DNA of 64,000 nt from Dugong dugon (GCA_030035585.1 CM057461.1:1341001-1405000); one strand, 5' to 3'. Numbered from the stretch's first letter, positions 35,870-47,084 are shown. Notes: generated by a model not told the origin, from the sequence alone. A program made the numbers and translations.

Positions 35870-36520
35870 CAATCACTGCCTTCCACCCTGCAATTCAGGA
35901 CCTCAAGACCAATCTCAGGTTTGATGATTCGATAGAAGGAATCAGAGAAGCAGCCACCCTCACAGCTGCGGGCTATTGCAGTGAAAGGACACAGGTCAAA
36001 GCCCGCAAAGGGAGACCTGGGGCAGGATCCAGGGGAGACCAGTGCGGGCGGCCAGGTGTCCTCTCCCTGTGGGGTCATGCAGACGGCACTGACTTCTCCC
36101 AGCAGCGATGTGTGACAACACGCATGGAGTATTGCCAACCAGGGAAGCTCCCCTGAGGCTGGTGTGCAGGGTTTTTATTGGAGTTGGCCACGCAGGCCTG
36201 GCTGACCACCACGTGGCTGACCTCAGTCCCCAGCCCCCCAGAGGTCAAGCTGGTACCATGTGGTCCAAGGTGCCCACCATGAATCACATTGTGAGTGTAG
36301 ACCGTCTGGCCTGGTTCAAGGCCCCAGGTAAACAAAGACCGTCTTGTCAGTGGGACATCCCAGAGGTCACCTCCCGGGAGCTGGGTGACAGCCTGAGCGT
36401 TCCTGGGACTGGGACAGTCCTGAGTGCACAGCCTGGTTTACCCCCTTCCCCTCAGTGGCACTCAGACCAACCCCAAGTGGCCACACTCTATCACCAGAGT
36501 CCAGTCCGGCTGGTTTAGAA
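35870..36520 (-). mobile_element. Ancient LTR-like element, minus strand
   Basis: Text such as GGTTTGATGATTCGATAGAAGGA, CTATTGCAGTGAAAGGACACA, TGTGACAACACGCATGGAGTATTG and GGGTTTTTATTGGAGTTGG resembles a widespread mammalian LTR family read in reverse. The reversed AATAAA-like signal is near 36175. The family name is uncertain. Confidence 0.55.
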
Positions 36521-36963
36521 CTTCAGGGTTCAGCCTCAGAGCAGCCCTGATGGTTCCGATGACATCTTCCCATCCTCCTATGTGAGAGTAGGCCCCATCT
36601 GCCTGTGGGCACGTGACCCAGGGCCTCACATAGGGCACTGGAGGTCATGACCCACGGCCTCTCATGGGGCACCAGAGGTCACGATCCCGGGCCTCACACG
36701 AGACACTAGAGGTTGGCGGGGGAAGTAGCACAGTGTCATTAAAAGTGGCCTCTCCTATCCTCTGACAGACAGGCAGGAGTACCTGCCCCACCCTGGTCTG
36801 AACAGGTTGTGGCAGTGTTCTGAGCCACACATGTTACTGCCACAGGCCTCACAAGTGCGTGGTCTCCTGTTTCCACGTCTAGAGACCGTCACAGGCAAGA
36901 GCCGAGTGCTTGCCTTCAAGGCCGCCCCTTGGGAGGCCAGATCATATGTCTCTGCTTTTGTCA

Positions 36964-37111
36964 CGACCCAGGACAAGCCAGGATGACTCAGGATGACCCA
37001 GGATGGCCCAGGACAACCCAGGATGACCCAGGATAACCCAGAACAACTAAAGATAACCCGGGATGACTCAGGATGACCCAGGATGACCCAGGACAATGCA
37101 GAATGACCCAG
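36964..37111. repeat. Minisatellite, about 10 bp unit
   Basis: About 14 degenerate units of the type CCAGGATGAC / CCAGGACAAC in tandem. On the minus strand the unit reads GTCATCCTGG, which creates artificial periodic peptides (GHPGSSWVIL-like). Confidence 0.9.
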
Positions 37112-37675
37112 ACCCCTCGAGGACCGCCCTCAGAGCAGAGCCGAGAGTCCTGCCGGCGGCCAGCCTCACAGATCCAGAAGGCCTTGTGGAACCTCTGCCT
37201 GGGGGGCCTCAAGGCTTGAACCTGGTCAGATGCAGAGCCAGTGTGGTCAGCAGGCCTGGTGAGGGAGGGGCCAGAAGGGGGAATTCGCTGCCCACTCATC
37301 ATTCTCGTATGTGTGTGATTAATAAGCCACTGCGAGAGGCTCATGGCTTGGATCCTGCCTGCCGATTTCCAGATGAACAGCGCGCACCTCAGCCTTTTCC
37401 AGAGGGAATCATGGGCGAGGGGCACAGGCGAGTCGCCAGCACCCCGAGGCCTCAGTGAGGCCCACCTGCAGAGTGGAAAGAGCAAGGGGCTCTGACACAC
37501 TCTTGGGGGGCAGCTGGAGCTGCATGGGGCACCCTGCCCAGCCCCACCCCCTCAGGCCATGCCCCCTCCCACCCCCAAACAGCCGCCATGACAGATGGCA
37601 CGTGCAGCAGCTGCAAACAGCACACTTATTTTTGGGGGGCCAGGAGTTGGCTTCTGTGCTCTGGGTCTCGCAGGG
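37112..37675. other. Intergenic, no gene; AT-rich island candidate
   Basis: No gene. A short non-repetitive block at about 37280-37400 (with GTGATTAATAAGCC, homeodomain-like TTAAT core) stands out from GC-rich flanks and could be conserved noncoding DNA. Confidence 0.35.
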
Positions 37676-37790
37676 CGTGTTAGTCACCGAGGGCTGCGTA
37701 ACAAAAACGCCTCAAGTGGGCAGCTTCAAAGAACAGGCGTTTATTGTCTGGGAGTTGATTTCAGGACCTAGAAGGGGGGCCTGGCAGGCT
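37676..37790 (-). mobile_element. MaLR-type LTR 3' end fragment, minus strand
   Basis: GTGTTAGTCACCGAGGGCTGCGTAAC and AGGCGTTTATTGTCTGGGAG are the reversed end of a MaLR LTR, including the reversed polyadenylation region. Confidence 0.7.
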
Positions 37791-39597
37791 TGGTGGTGGC
37801 GGTGAGCAGTCAGACCCCACCCACACACTTGCATAACCTGCTGGGGCGTGTGTGAGTGGTAGTGCCAGGGGGCCTGCTGGCTGCTTCCCCCGAAAATTGT
37901 CAGCACGTGAACCACTACGGCGTTGCAGTCTGGTTTTTAAAAAATCTCATCACGGGGTAAAGGGAAAACGTGTTCTCGTATAAGTGAGTGGTTAAAACAT
38001 AATCAGATTATACATGCCTTGCAGACCAACAGGACTGCCTGAACCACACACGTCTCTCACACACAGCTGTGTGTGCACATGTATGTCGGTATCATCGTAA
38101 CAGCGGGAATCTGCCTGGTGCTGACCGCATGCCTGCATCATTCTAAGCAGTTTGCAGTAATCATCTCTCTCTCCGGCTCTCTCTCTCTGTCTCTGTCTCT
38201 GTCTCTCTCCCTCTCTCCTCCCTCTTTCTGTCTCTCTCCTCTCCCTCTGTCGGTCTGTCTCTCTGTCCACACACACACACAAACACACTCTCCTATCTTG
38301 CATATCAAATGCATGCCCATATATAATGGGCGTCATGTCTAAGAGAGATGCCGACCTATTTTATTTTTCTTAAAGATGAAGCAGCCGGGAGCTTTGTGCC
38401 CGGCGGGGGGAGTCGCCGAGTGAATAATCTTGCTGTCTTGCTCCTTAATGGCTCTGGAATCGCAGAGCCTGGCTTCTGTAATCTTTTTTCAAATGTTGCT
38501 TTTGTTTAACAAGCATTTCCCTCTAGAAGGAAAATTTGTTTTTCATTTGTTAGTCTCCACAACAGGCCAAACAGCCTGCTGTGCTCTGGGCAGCTGGCAC
38601 TCAGACCACAGAGGGGGACATCTGTTGGTATTGCTTGTTGAGACCCACAGTGCCTGCCCCCAGCTCTGCCCCTTCTGCTGGGTCACAGATCTCTGTTCCT
38701 ATGTGGCTGGGGAAGAGCTGGCTTTCTCCTCCCCTCTCCCTGGACCTACCAGGGTGGTCCTGGGCCCCTGGTTGGGCCAATAAAAGGCCTCAGGGATTGT
38801 CCTGAGACCAGCCACATCATCCAAGCTGGACCATCCGAGCCCCTGGCCCCCAGGGCCTTCCATTGTGCTTGTTGGGAAGTGCGGGGCCCCCTCACAGGGG
38901 TGCTGTGTTGGTTCCAAGTGACTGTGGGCAGAGCGAGGAGATGAAAGGGGTACAGAACTCGATGACATCACTCTAGGCCCTGGATCCTGCGGTACCTGAA
39001 GCCTGATCCACCCCTGAACCACGTTTCCACAAGCTGGTTTGCCCTGGGCTCCCATCATCTGCAATCAAGAGTCATGACTGTGGGCACTCGAAGGCAAGTG
39101 GACATCGCGAGCCCTGACATGTATCACCTCAGATGCCACCTTCCATCTTAAATCCTTCATCACGCATGAAGGCAGGGAGACGGCACGGCAGAGAGGGGCT
39201 CGGAGTAAGTCTGTAGCGTCATTTTCCTGTAACCAGCTGGGAAGCAACGGCAGAGTCTCACAGGAGTGGGTCCCCATCTTCTCTGGAAATTTCAGGCTTG
39301 ATAATAAAGACATGGGTTCCTGGGATGAATCTGTCTGACAGGAATTTAGGGCGATCTGCCCCTTCCTGCGAAAGCTAATGATTAGTTTTACAACAGCAAG
39401 AGCTACCACCGATTAATTTGCTTACAGAGCCAAGTTACTTTGAAAAATGTCCTTTTGATAAGATATAATTCTAGGACCTTAGCGCTGCTTCTTCTAAAAC
39501 ATCCCAAAACCTCCAGCCAGCGTGATTCTGTTTAGAACATTCCAGAATGGCCTGGAATCTAGTTACTCCCCTGCTTTATGATCTGCAGGATTGACAG
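37791..39597. other. Intergenic, no gene; CT microsatellite and candidate conserved blocks
   Basis: 38165-38270 is a CT/TCTG-rich microsatellite followed by a short AC run. Blocks 38341-38560 and about 39200-39480 are AT-rich and low in repeats, with TAAT-core motifs (CTAATGATTAG near 39375, CGATTAATTTGC near 39410). They look like candidate enhancers. No coding potential seen. Confidence 0.4.
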
Positions 39598-40225
39598 TGT
39601 CTTAGTTATTTAGTGCTGCTGTACAGAAATACCACAAGTGGATGGTTTTAACAAACAGAAATTTATTCTGTCACAGTCTAAGAGGCTAGAAGTCCAAATT
39701 CAGGCAGTGGCTCCAGGGGAAGTCTTTCTCTCTCTGTTGGCTCTGCGGGAAGGTCCTTGTCATCAATCTTCCGCGGTCTAGGAGCTTCTCAGCACAGGGA
39801 CCCTGGGTCCAAAGGACGCATTCCGCTCCTGTTTGGTGATAATGAGGTCCCTCTCTCTCTGCTCACTTCTCTCTCCTTCTATCTCTTGTAAGATAAAAGG
39901 CAATGCAGGCCACAACCCAGAGAAACTCCTCTTACATTGGATCAGGGCTGTGATCTGAGTAAAGGTGTTGCATCCCACCCTAATCCTCTTTAACAAAACC
40001 TAATCTTGCCAGTGCTTTGTTCTGTAGCACACAGGGTCGCTATGAGTCAGAACCGACTCGACGGCACCTAATAACAATCTTGCCTTAATAACCACAGGCA
40101 GAGATTAGGATTTACAACACATAGGAAAATTACTTCAGATCACAAAATGGAGGACAACCACACAATACTGAAATCGTGGCCTAGCCAAGTTGACACCCAT
40201 TTTGGGGGACACAATTTTGTCCACA
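39598..40225 (-). mobile_element. MaLR-type LTR, minus strand, with RTE tail insert
   Basis: Starts TGTCTTAGTTATTTAGTGCTGCTG (reversed LTR end), carries AGAAATTTATTCTGTCACAGTC (reversed AATAAA) and ends ACACAATTTTGTCCACA (reversed LTR start). It aligns along its length with the LTR at 42201-42702. Confidence 0.85.
40010..40076 (+). mobile_element. RTE 3' tail insert (about 67 bp) inside the LTR
   Basis: Ends GAACCGACTCGACGGCACCTAATAACAA, the RTE/AfroSINE tail. It is flanked by AATCTTGCC before (40001-40009) and after (40077 on), a 9 bp target duplication, so this is a separate 5'-truncated insertion. Confidence 0.8.
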
Positions 40226-40334
40226 ATGGGCAGTCCACCTGGAGCCATTCTGAAGCTGGGGGACCATAGGCCCTCCCGGGGGTCTGCTTTAGAATAAGCC
40301 CTGTGGGGAACAACCAGCCGCCAAATTTACTTCA

Positions 40335-40540
40335 AGGAGCCCTAGTGGTGCAATAGTTAAGTGCTCAGCTGCTAACCAAAAGGTCAAGGTTCGAATCCAC
40401 AGCTGCTCCACGAAAGAAAGATGTGGAAGTCTGCTTCTGTAAAGATTTCAGGCTAGGAAACCCTATGGGGCAGCTGTACTCTGTCACATGGATGGGGTCG
40501 GCTTGGATCAGAATTGATGACACCCAACAACAACAACAAT
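40335..40540 (+). mobile_element. AfroSINE, plus strand
   Basis: AAGGAGCCCTAGTGGTGCAATAGTTAAG head, AAGGTTCGAATCCACAGC B box, the AAGATGTGGAAGTCTGCTTCTG middle block, GGAAACCCTATGGGGCAGC and an ACACCCAACAACAACAACAA end. Confidence 0.92.
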
Positions 40541-41090
40541 TTTATTTTATTCTTAACCTTCCCATGGACTCAACGAGGGATTTTTCACTTTGTCAAATAA
40601 AAAAAAAAAAAAAAAGAATGTGGGGCAAGGACCCAATTGATGAGTGGATGCAATAAGGTTGGCTCTGAGTGGGGAACCGCTGGAGTGGGTGACGGTATGT
40701 GGGGAATCATGACAACAGGCTCTTCACATGGTGTATGTTTGAAATGGTCCCTAGCAAAGCTAGAAAAACCAAGTCTCAGCTGAAATGAAAATGTGTGTAT
40801 TGAATCATGATTCTCTGCCCCGAATGGTATGAATTCTCAGGGAGCTGACTGGAAACCAGGAGGAGTTAATCACACACCCATCTCGGAATTGCTCCTTATG
40901 GACCCTGGCCGCAGGGGATGAAGAGGTTCATTTCTCTCTTTGTGAAAGAAAAGGTAAGTGTGAAATTGCAGTGAGGAATGAGGCGCTCGTTTGTGAGACG
41001 GCAGGTGGAGAGCGGAGAACGGATCGCGTGCTTTCATTCTGTGATTATCAGGGTCTCTCTGCCCCCTCCCTGAGCAGAAGGGGATAGTCA
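40541..41090. other. Intergenic, no gene seen
   Basis: A pure A run lies at about 40600-40615. No recognised element otherwise. Confidence 0.45.
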
Positions 41091-41740
41091 GTTTATGGAC
41101 TCAGTTGTGTCCCCCGAAATGTGTTGAAGTCCTACCCCCATACCTTTAAATAGGACTCCCCAGGTGGCGCAAACGGTTAAGTGCCTGGCTACTAACCGGA
41201 AGGTTGAAGATTCAAGTCTACCCAGAGACACCTTGGAAGATGGGCCAGGTGACCTGCTTCCAAAGGTCCCAGCCTTGAAAACCCTATGGAGCAGTTCTAC
41301 TCTGCACACATGGGGTCACCATGAGCTGGAGTCGACTCAATGGCAAGTGGTTTTTCTTGGTTTTCTTTTGTTTTGTGTTAACTTGGTACCCATAAACGAG
41401 ACCCTGTTTGGAAATAGTTTTTTCTTTTGTTACATTAATGACATCATACTGGAGTAGAGCAGATCTAAACCTAATCCCCTCTGAGTTATAAAAAGAGCAG
41501 AACAGACAGAGACATACCAGAGGCGGGGGAGGAGAAGACACCAAATGAAGACAGACCCACAGCAGATGCGTCGACAAGCTCAGAAACGCCAAGGGTTGCT
41601 TGCAGTTAACTAGAAGCTGAAAGAGACAAAGAAGGACCTCCCCCAGAGCACCTTGAACTCCAACTTCAGCGCCCGGAAATGTGAGTCAATAAACGTCTGT
41701 TCCTTGCAGCCCCACTCAATGTGTTTCTGGCACGGCAGCA
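41091..41740 (+). mobile_element. MaLR-type LTR, plus strand, split by a SINE
   Basis: Begins GTTTATGGACTCAGTTGTGTCCCCC and, after the SINE at 41153-41377, continues with CTAATCCCCTCTGAG, AAAAGAGCAGAACAGACAG, GAAGCTGAAAGAGACAAAGAAGG and GTGAGTCAATAAACGTCTG. Typical MaLR order, including the AATAAA. Confidence 0.8.
41153..41377 (+). mobile_element. AfroSINE, plus strand, in a MaLR LTR
   Basis: AGGACTCCCCAGGTGGCGCAAACGGTTAAG head, GAAGATTCAAGTCTACCC B-box region, GCACCTTGGAAGA-like middle block, CCTATGGAGCAGTTCTACTC and GAGTCGACTCAATGGCAAGTGG tail. It belongs to the subfamily with the CAAACGGTTAAG-type head. Confidence 0.9.
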
Positions 41741-42200
41741 CCCAGAGCGGGCAGCTCACCCAGGCTCACTTTGTGGCCCTCTGCTGCACCGTGACTGAGC
41801 TGAGTTGAAGGACACAGACCTGGGGCCCTGCTGGCTCAGGGTCCTGCTTCTGAGACAGGAACCAGGAGAAGTGGGCACTTCAGAGAGGCCCCTGCAGTAG
41901 TCAGCTGCTCCAGGCTCAGCCTCCTGAGTGTCCAGGGATGAAAACTGCCTTCCTGAAGCTCCTGGGCACCTAACTACCAGGGGTCTTTGAAGACGTCCGT
42001 GGCCCTGGGGGAAGAAAAAGGACCATGGACAAATCCAGGACATGAAAGTGATTGCCGTGCTGAGGGGAAGCCAGGGGAGACCCCACTCGCCATCCACACT
42101 CTCTGGCTGGGGCGCAGCGACATACCTGGGCCCCTCAGAAGGAGCTGGCAGGGCCTAGAAGGGCCGGGAGAGGGCAGAATAGTCACAGAGACAGGGACCC
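41741..42200. other. Intergenic, no gene seen
   Basis: GC-rich sequence between two MaLR LTRs with no recognised element or gene. Confidence 0.5.
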
Positions 42201-42702
42201 TGTCTTAGTCATCTAGAGCTGCTACAACAGAAATACCAGGAGTGGGCGGCTTTAACAAAGAGAAGTTTATTTCTCACAGTGAAGTAGGCTAAAAGTCCAA
42301 ATTCAGGGCGTCAGCTCCAGGGGAAGGCTTTCTCTCTCTGTCGGCCTTCTCATCAATGCTCCCCCGGACTAGGAGTTTCTCTGTGCAGGGACCCCAGGTC
42401 CAAAGGATGTGCTCTGCTCCTGGCACTGCTTTCTTGGTGGTATGAGGTCCCCCATTCTCTGCTTGCTTCACTTTCCTTTCATCTCTTATAAGGTAAAAGG
42501 TGGTGCAGGCCACACCCTAGGGAAACTCCCTTTACATTGGATCAGGGATCTGACCGGGGTAAGGGTGGTGTTACAATCCCATCTTAATTCTCTTTAACAT
42601 AAAATTACAATCACAAAATGAAGGCCAACCACATAATTCTGGGACTTATGGCCCAGCCAAATTGATACACACATTTTTGGGGACATAATTCAAACCACGA
42701 CA
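42201..42702 (-). mobile_element. Complete MaLR-type solo LTR, minus strand, with target duplication
   Basis: Bounded by TGTCTTAG and ACCACGACA, with reversed AATAAA in AAGTTTATTTCTCACAG. The 5 bp GACCC occurs on both sides (42196-42200 and 42703-42707), the target-site length expected of ERVL-MaLR elements. It aligns with 39598-40225. Confidence 0.9.
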
Positions 42703-44380
42703 GACCCCTTCCCCAGCTAGAACCCTGCAGGGCCCGGCTGTGTGCGTCCTCCTCACCAGCCCCATTTGGCCCACGGACTGTGCTGGTGAGTCCTTCTGGA
42801 ATGGACGGACGTGTGAAGGGCCCATCCCACGCCACCAAGCCAGGCTGTGTCTTCCAGTCCCGATATGCCCCAGGCTGCCTCGAGCAGGGCCTCATCCACC
42901 TGTTTCTTTGTTCAGAACGTTCTTCTCCCTCCTTCCCTTCTGCCTGGCTGCCCCCTCCTCAGGTGTCTGCTCAAAGCTCACATCCTCCACTGGCCTTCTG
43001 GCCCCCACGGGTCAAGTTAGAAGCCTCATGATGGTCCCCCCCGACTTGGCAAGCGTGGGCTTAACACTCATGTGGATTGTGGACCAGGAGGTCAGGGGAG
43101 TGGACCAGCAGGTCAGGGGTGTGGGGCATGGACCACTAGGTCAGGGATGAGGGTCATGGACCAGCAGGTCAGGGACGTTGGTCAGGGGCGTGAGGAGTGG
43201 ATGAGCAGGTCAGGGGCGTGGACCAGCAGGTCAGGGGCGTGGCTCCTTGGCAGAGCAGCTCTGGCTTTGCCCTTGGCAGTGGCACGGGGCAGCATCTGGA
43301 AGACGCTCAACACGTGTTTGTTGACTGACCAAGTGCAGGCAGGCACACTTGTGTCTCGAGTGGCTGTCTGTCCTATGCCATCTTCTCAGGCCTTCAAGGA
43401 ACACTGAGAGGCTGAGCCAGAAGCTGGCCCAACTTAGGGAGCCAGTGACATTTGTCCTCAGAGGTTCCCAGCTCCCGTTTTGGGAACATTTCCTGCAAAT
43501 GGTGCCCTCCACCTGCCTTTTCTGTCTGGCTGTATGGACTCTGACACCCTCTTCTCTGGCCCTGCACTATCCAAATCCCCCTTCGGTGACACAGCTGATA
43601 CACTAATTCAGACTAAAGAGTAAATGACTGCCAAGGCATAATGTACCTTCTTTCCCTTTTTACCTTACAATAAAGGATTTAAAAAAGAAGACAACAAACA
43701 GCTGACTCCCAGATGGTGGGCCAGCTGGCAGGGGAGGTCTGCCGGGGTCAGAGGGCCCATGGGGGAGCTCAGAAAAAGTGCTCTTAGGCCGGCAGTGGCC
43801 TGCCCCTCCCCACCCCCACTGGTAGAGTGGCACTAGGGTCTCCCGCCTGCCTCCACCTCCGATGCTGGATGGAGCGGTGTTTCGTCACTGCGGAGCTGTA
43901 GCACACGACGTTCATGCGCAGCCAGAACGCTGCAGGAGGAATGGACTCGGGTGCTGCGTTGGCAACCATCTCGTCCTCACGGACAGCAGGACGCTCCTGC
44001 CCCGGCTCAGCGGCCTGCGGAGGAGAGGCTCGTTGAAACGGGGCCTGGAACCGAATTCCCCAAGAATAGCTATTTAGAAGTCACCTGTCATCCGCTCCCA
44101 GGAAGCTCCCACGGGTCCGCTCGTTTCCCTGGAGAGACAGCTCAGAGCCCCCCCCCCCCCCCCCCCGCCTCCACCACGTGTAAAGGCTGCTCTAGGGAAC
44201 AGCTGTGCCTGGCTGAGAAAACCGGGAATGCGACCCCCCGGGGCTTCTCCCAGGAGACACCCCTCCGAAGGTCCCCTCCCCTTCTCAGCTCCCATCTCTG
44301 CTGCGGCTCTAGGGGGGCTGTTGGCAGAGATGGGGTGATGTGGAAAGACTTAGCCACTAACCTATGGATCATAAAGGCCC
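42703..44380. other. Intergenic, no gene; possible L2 and poly-C tract
   Basis: 42840-43050 resembles L2 (TGTTCAGAACGTTCTTCTCCC, CTCAGGTGTCTGCTCAAAGCTCAC). 44149-44166 is a poly-C run of about 18 bases. No coding feature supported. Confidence 0.45.
43081..43242. repeat. Minisatellite, about 20-30 bp unit
   Basis: GACCAGCAGGTCAGGGGCGTG and variants occur about seven times in tandem with irregular spacing. Confidence 0.88.
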
Positions 44381-44384
44381 CATC

Positions 44385-44450
44385 CTGTCACGTGCGGGGT
44401 CGTCACGAGTTGGGGGCTGACTCCAGGACAGCTCACAAGCGTCAACCACA
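44385..44450 (+). mobile_element. Possible AfroSINE 3' fragment
   Basis: CCTGTCACGTGCGGGGTCGTCACGAG followed by GGCTGACTCCAGGACAGCTCACAA resembles a degraded SINE tail. Short and uncertain. Confidence 0.4.
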
Positions 44451-44524
44451 AACCAGAGAGGGCCGTCACAGAGTTTTCGTCCCTCACGTCAAAGCACCGG
44501 GGCTTCTGTGCGGCTGCTGCGGTG

Positions 44525-44708
44525 ACCCCACGTGCGCAGAATAGAACTGCTTCACTGGGTTGTCAAGGCTGTGACCTTTCAGAAGCAGATCACCAGGCCT
44601 TTATTCTAAGGCACCTCTGGGTGGGTTTGAACCTCTGGGTGGGTTGGAATCTCCAACCTTTCAGCTAGTAGGAGAGCATTGAACCGTTTTTGCCACCCGA
44701 GGACTCCT
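44525..44708 (-). mobile_element. AfroSINE, minus strand
   Basis: AGAATAGAACTGCTTCACTGGG, AGCAGATCACCAGGCCTTTATTC, TCCAACCTTTCAGCTAGTAGGAGAGC and TTGCCACCCGAGGACTCC give the reversed SINE order. The GGTTTGAACCTCTGGGTGG part is partly duplicated. Confidence 0.85.
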
Positions 44709-46064
44709 TCTATGAGGCAAAGCCCTGTTATTTCTTTATAACTGACAGGCCTCTTTATACGTTTAATGTAAAACCTTAATTTTAAATGGAAAGCCACCTG
44801 CCGGTGGGTCTATGATGAAGAATCCTCCCCCTCACTTCCTCCCGTCTATCTTGTGCTCTCATGCTGGGGCACAGAGAAGGCGCAAGCAGTCCCCCTCCCA
44901 CCCCGAGAAGAGCCGTGTTCTGGAACGCACAGTGGGAATGTCTCAGGGACATCTATCACCACCTAGCTGGAAATCCAGTTAAGAAAACCCATTTGTGAGG
45001 CCAAACTGTTCTCTACAGCTTTGCAAATCCAACCTCTTCTTCCTTAATCGGAGAGCAACAAGGCACTTTGTTAGTGTCACGGCAGACAGAAAGCGAAAGG
45101 GGTGCACAGTCACCCGTGATCCGAACCTTAGAACAAGGCCAGCCAGGGACAGAGGGGGGCCGGGGGATAGCCTGTCACCCCACCCCACCCCATTCCCACT
45201 CCACCTCTGCCTCACCCACCCTGTCCTCACACCACCCCACCCCCTTCATCCCTGCCCCCCTCCTCCCAACACCCCTCCGGCAGCCACATCCCACCCCACC
45301 CGCTCCAGCTCCGACCAATTGTTTTCTGTGTCTTATGATCATTGATGAGATATCAGAAGGGTGAGTGTGTCTCCAGCCTGTACCCTCCAAGCCTGGGCCT
45401 GACCCAATAACTCCGCCGCTGGCTCCAGTCCTTTCTGGGAAAGGCAGAGAACTTGTCACCATTGTTTGTCGACTGAGGCTGTCATTAGCTGCAAACTAGA
45501 GCACTCCAGGGCCGTGGGAAGGAAAATGGAGGACAGGGGGTGGGGGGGGGAAAGGGGGGCAAATTAGCTCCTGATTAGCGGCATCCAGGTGCAGTGACTG
45601 CTGGCCAGCATGGCCGTAATTAATGGTGATGGTCTGTGAATGGCTCTTATGGAGATCCGTATACCCAGGGAGGAGCTGGCAGCCGCAGGGCTGGGAGATC
45701 AGGATGGGCAGTGGGCAGGGCGAGATGGGAAGCCGATGGTCCCGACGCAGGTGAGAACCCAGCTGCCTGGGTGCACATCAAGGACAGCTTCCAGGACCCT
45801 TCCCTGAGATTCCGATCAGGGGATCCGAGGTCAGCTGGGGCTCTGCGTGATGCTAGTGGAGGTGTCAGGGTACCAAACCCCGAGACGTGCTGCACAGCAG
45901 GCCTTCTGGGGAGACCCGAGGCTCTAGAGGAGAGTGGGCATGGCCCAGCAGGATTACCTGCCAGCGTCCTCACCCTAGCTCTGCCTCCCTGATGAGCCGG
46001 TCGGCCCTAGATGGTTACTCACTGCTCTATGCCTCAGTTTCCCCACTGGGTGGATGAGTCCCTC
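44709..46064. other. Intergenic, no gene; C-rich block and candidate conserved element
   Basis: 45175-45305 is a C-rich imperfect repeat of CACCCCAC-like units. 45440-45660 contains CCATTGTTTG, TGTCATTAGC, AAATTAGCTCCTGATTAGC and GTAATTAATGG: several SOX-like and homeodomain-like motifs in non-repetitive sequence, so a candidate enhancer. A short MIR remnant lies near 46010-46060 (CTCTATGCCTCAGTTTCCCC). Confidence 0.45.
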
Positions 46065-46465
46065 GTCCACCACAAACTGGGGAGCTTACAGCAGCAGAAA
46101 TTTGTTCTCTCACAGCTCTGGAGGCAGAAGGCTGAATTCAGGGAGTTTGCAAAGCTGTGCTCCTTCCAAAAGCTTGGAGGGGAGGATCCTTCCTTGTCTC
46201 TTCCAGCTTCTCGTGGCTCCAGGCGTTCCTGGGCTTGTGGCCTCGTCACTCCAGTCTCTGCTCCGTCTTCACGTGGTCTTCCACGGTTGTTCGTCTCATG
46301 TTCCGTCTCTTATGAGGACACCGTCTTTGGATCCTGCAGGGTGATCTCACCTGCAGATCTTGCTCTTCGTCACGTCCACAAAGACTTTTTTCCAATGAGG
46401 TCACATCCTCAGGTTCCAGGGTTTAGGATGTGGACACATCCTTTAGGGGCCACTGTCAGCCCCCA
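46065..46465 (-). mobile_element. MaLR/MLT1-type LTR, minus strand
   Basis: AAACTGGGGAGCTTACAGCAGCAGAAATTTGTTCTCTCACAGCTCTGGAGGC is a degraded reversed LTR end. CTCTTATGAGGACACCGTC and TGAGGTCACATCCTCAGGTTCC follow in the usual order. Confidence 0.75.
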
Positions 46466-46557
46466 GTGTGGGTCAAACGGGGGTGATAGTGATGTCAGAG
46501 GTTTGACAAGCACATATGCTGCCTGCACTGCTGGCATCATCCCTACAGCAGGGGCCG

Positions 46558-47084
46558 TGTCTCAGGCTGGGGTTTCTAGAGAAGCAAAACCGGTGAAGCA
46601 CGTATATGTATATATATACATATATATATACAGAGAGAGAGGGAGGGAGAGGGAGAGGGATTTATATCAAGGAAATGGCTCACATGGTGGTAGAAGCTGA
46701 AAGTCCTAAGTCCTTGAGTTGGGCTGGAGTCTTCTCCTGACTCACGTAGCCAAAGGAACTGAGGAATCCCAAGATCATCAGGTCAGATGGCAGGCCTCTG
46801 GCTCACAGGCTGTGGAGGCTGATGAATCCCAAGATCAGCAGGTAAGCTGTTAGCTCAAGTCCCAAGAACCGGAGGTCAGATGAGGATCCAGAGCAAGCAA
46901 AAGCCAGTGAACTTTGCCAGAAAGTCCACATATGTTGGATGCAGGCCACATCCCCAAGGAAACTCCCTTTCAACTGACTGACTGCTCACAGCAGGTCTCA
47001 TCATGGAGCTGCCAAATGACATCATAACTGCCAAACCACTGAGAATCGTGGCCTAGCCAGGTTGACACGCAAAGTTAACCATCA
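46558..47084 (-). mobile_element. LTR, minus strand, containing a TA/GA microsatellite
   Basis: TGTCTCAGGCTGGGGTTTCTAGAGAAGC..., a TA-rich then GAGGGA-rich microsatellite at 46600-46660, GGAAATGGCTCACATGGTGG, GGCCACATCCCCAAGG and AGGTTGACACGCAAAGTTAACCATCA follow the order of a common mammalian LTR. Family name uncertain. Confidence 0.65.

Noticed and set aside
38165-38290. A CRISPR-like or structured repeat array
   Set aside because: It is a plain CT/GTCT microsatellite with a short AC run; there are no spacers and the genome is mammalian.
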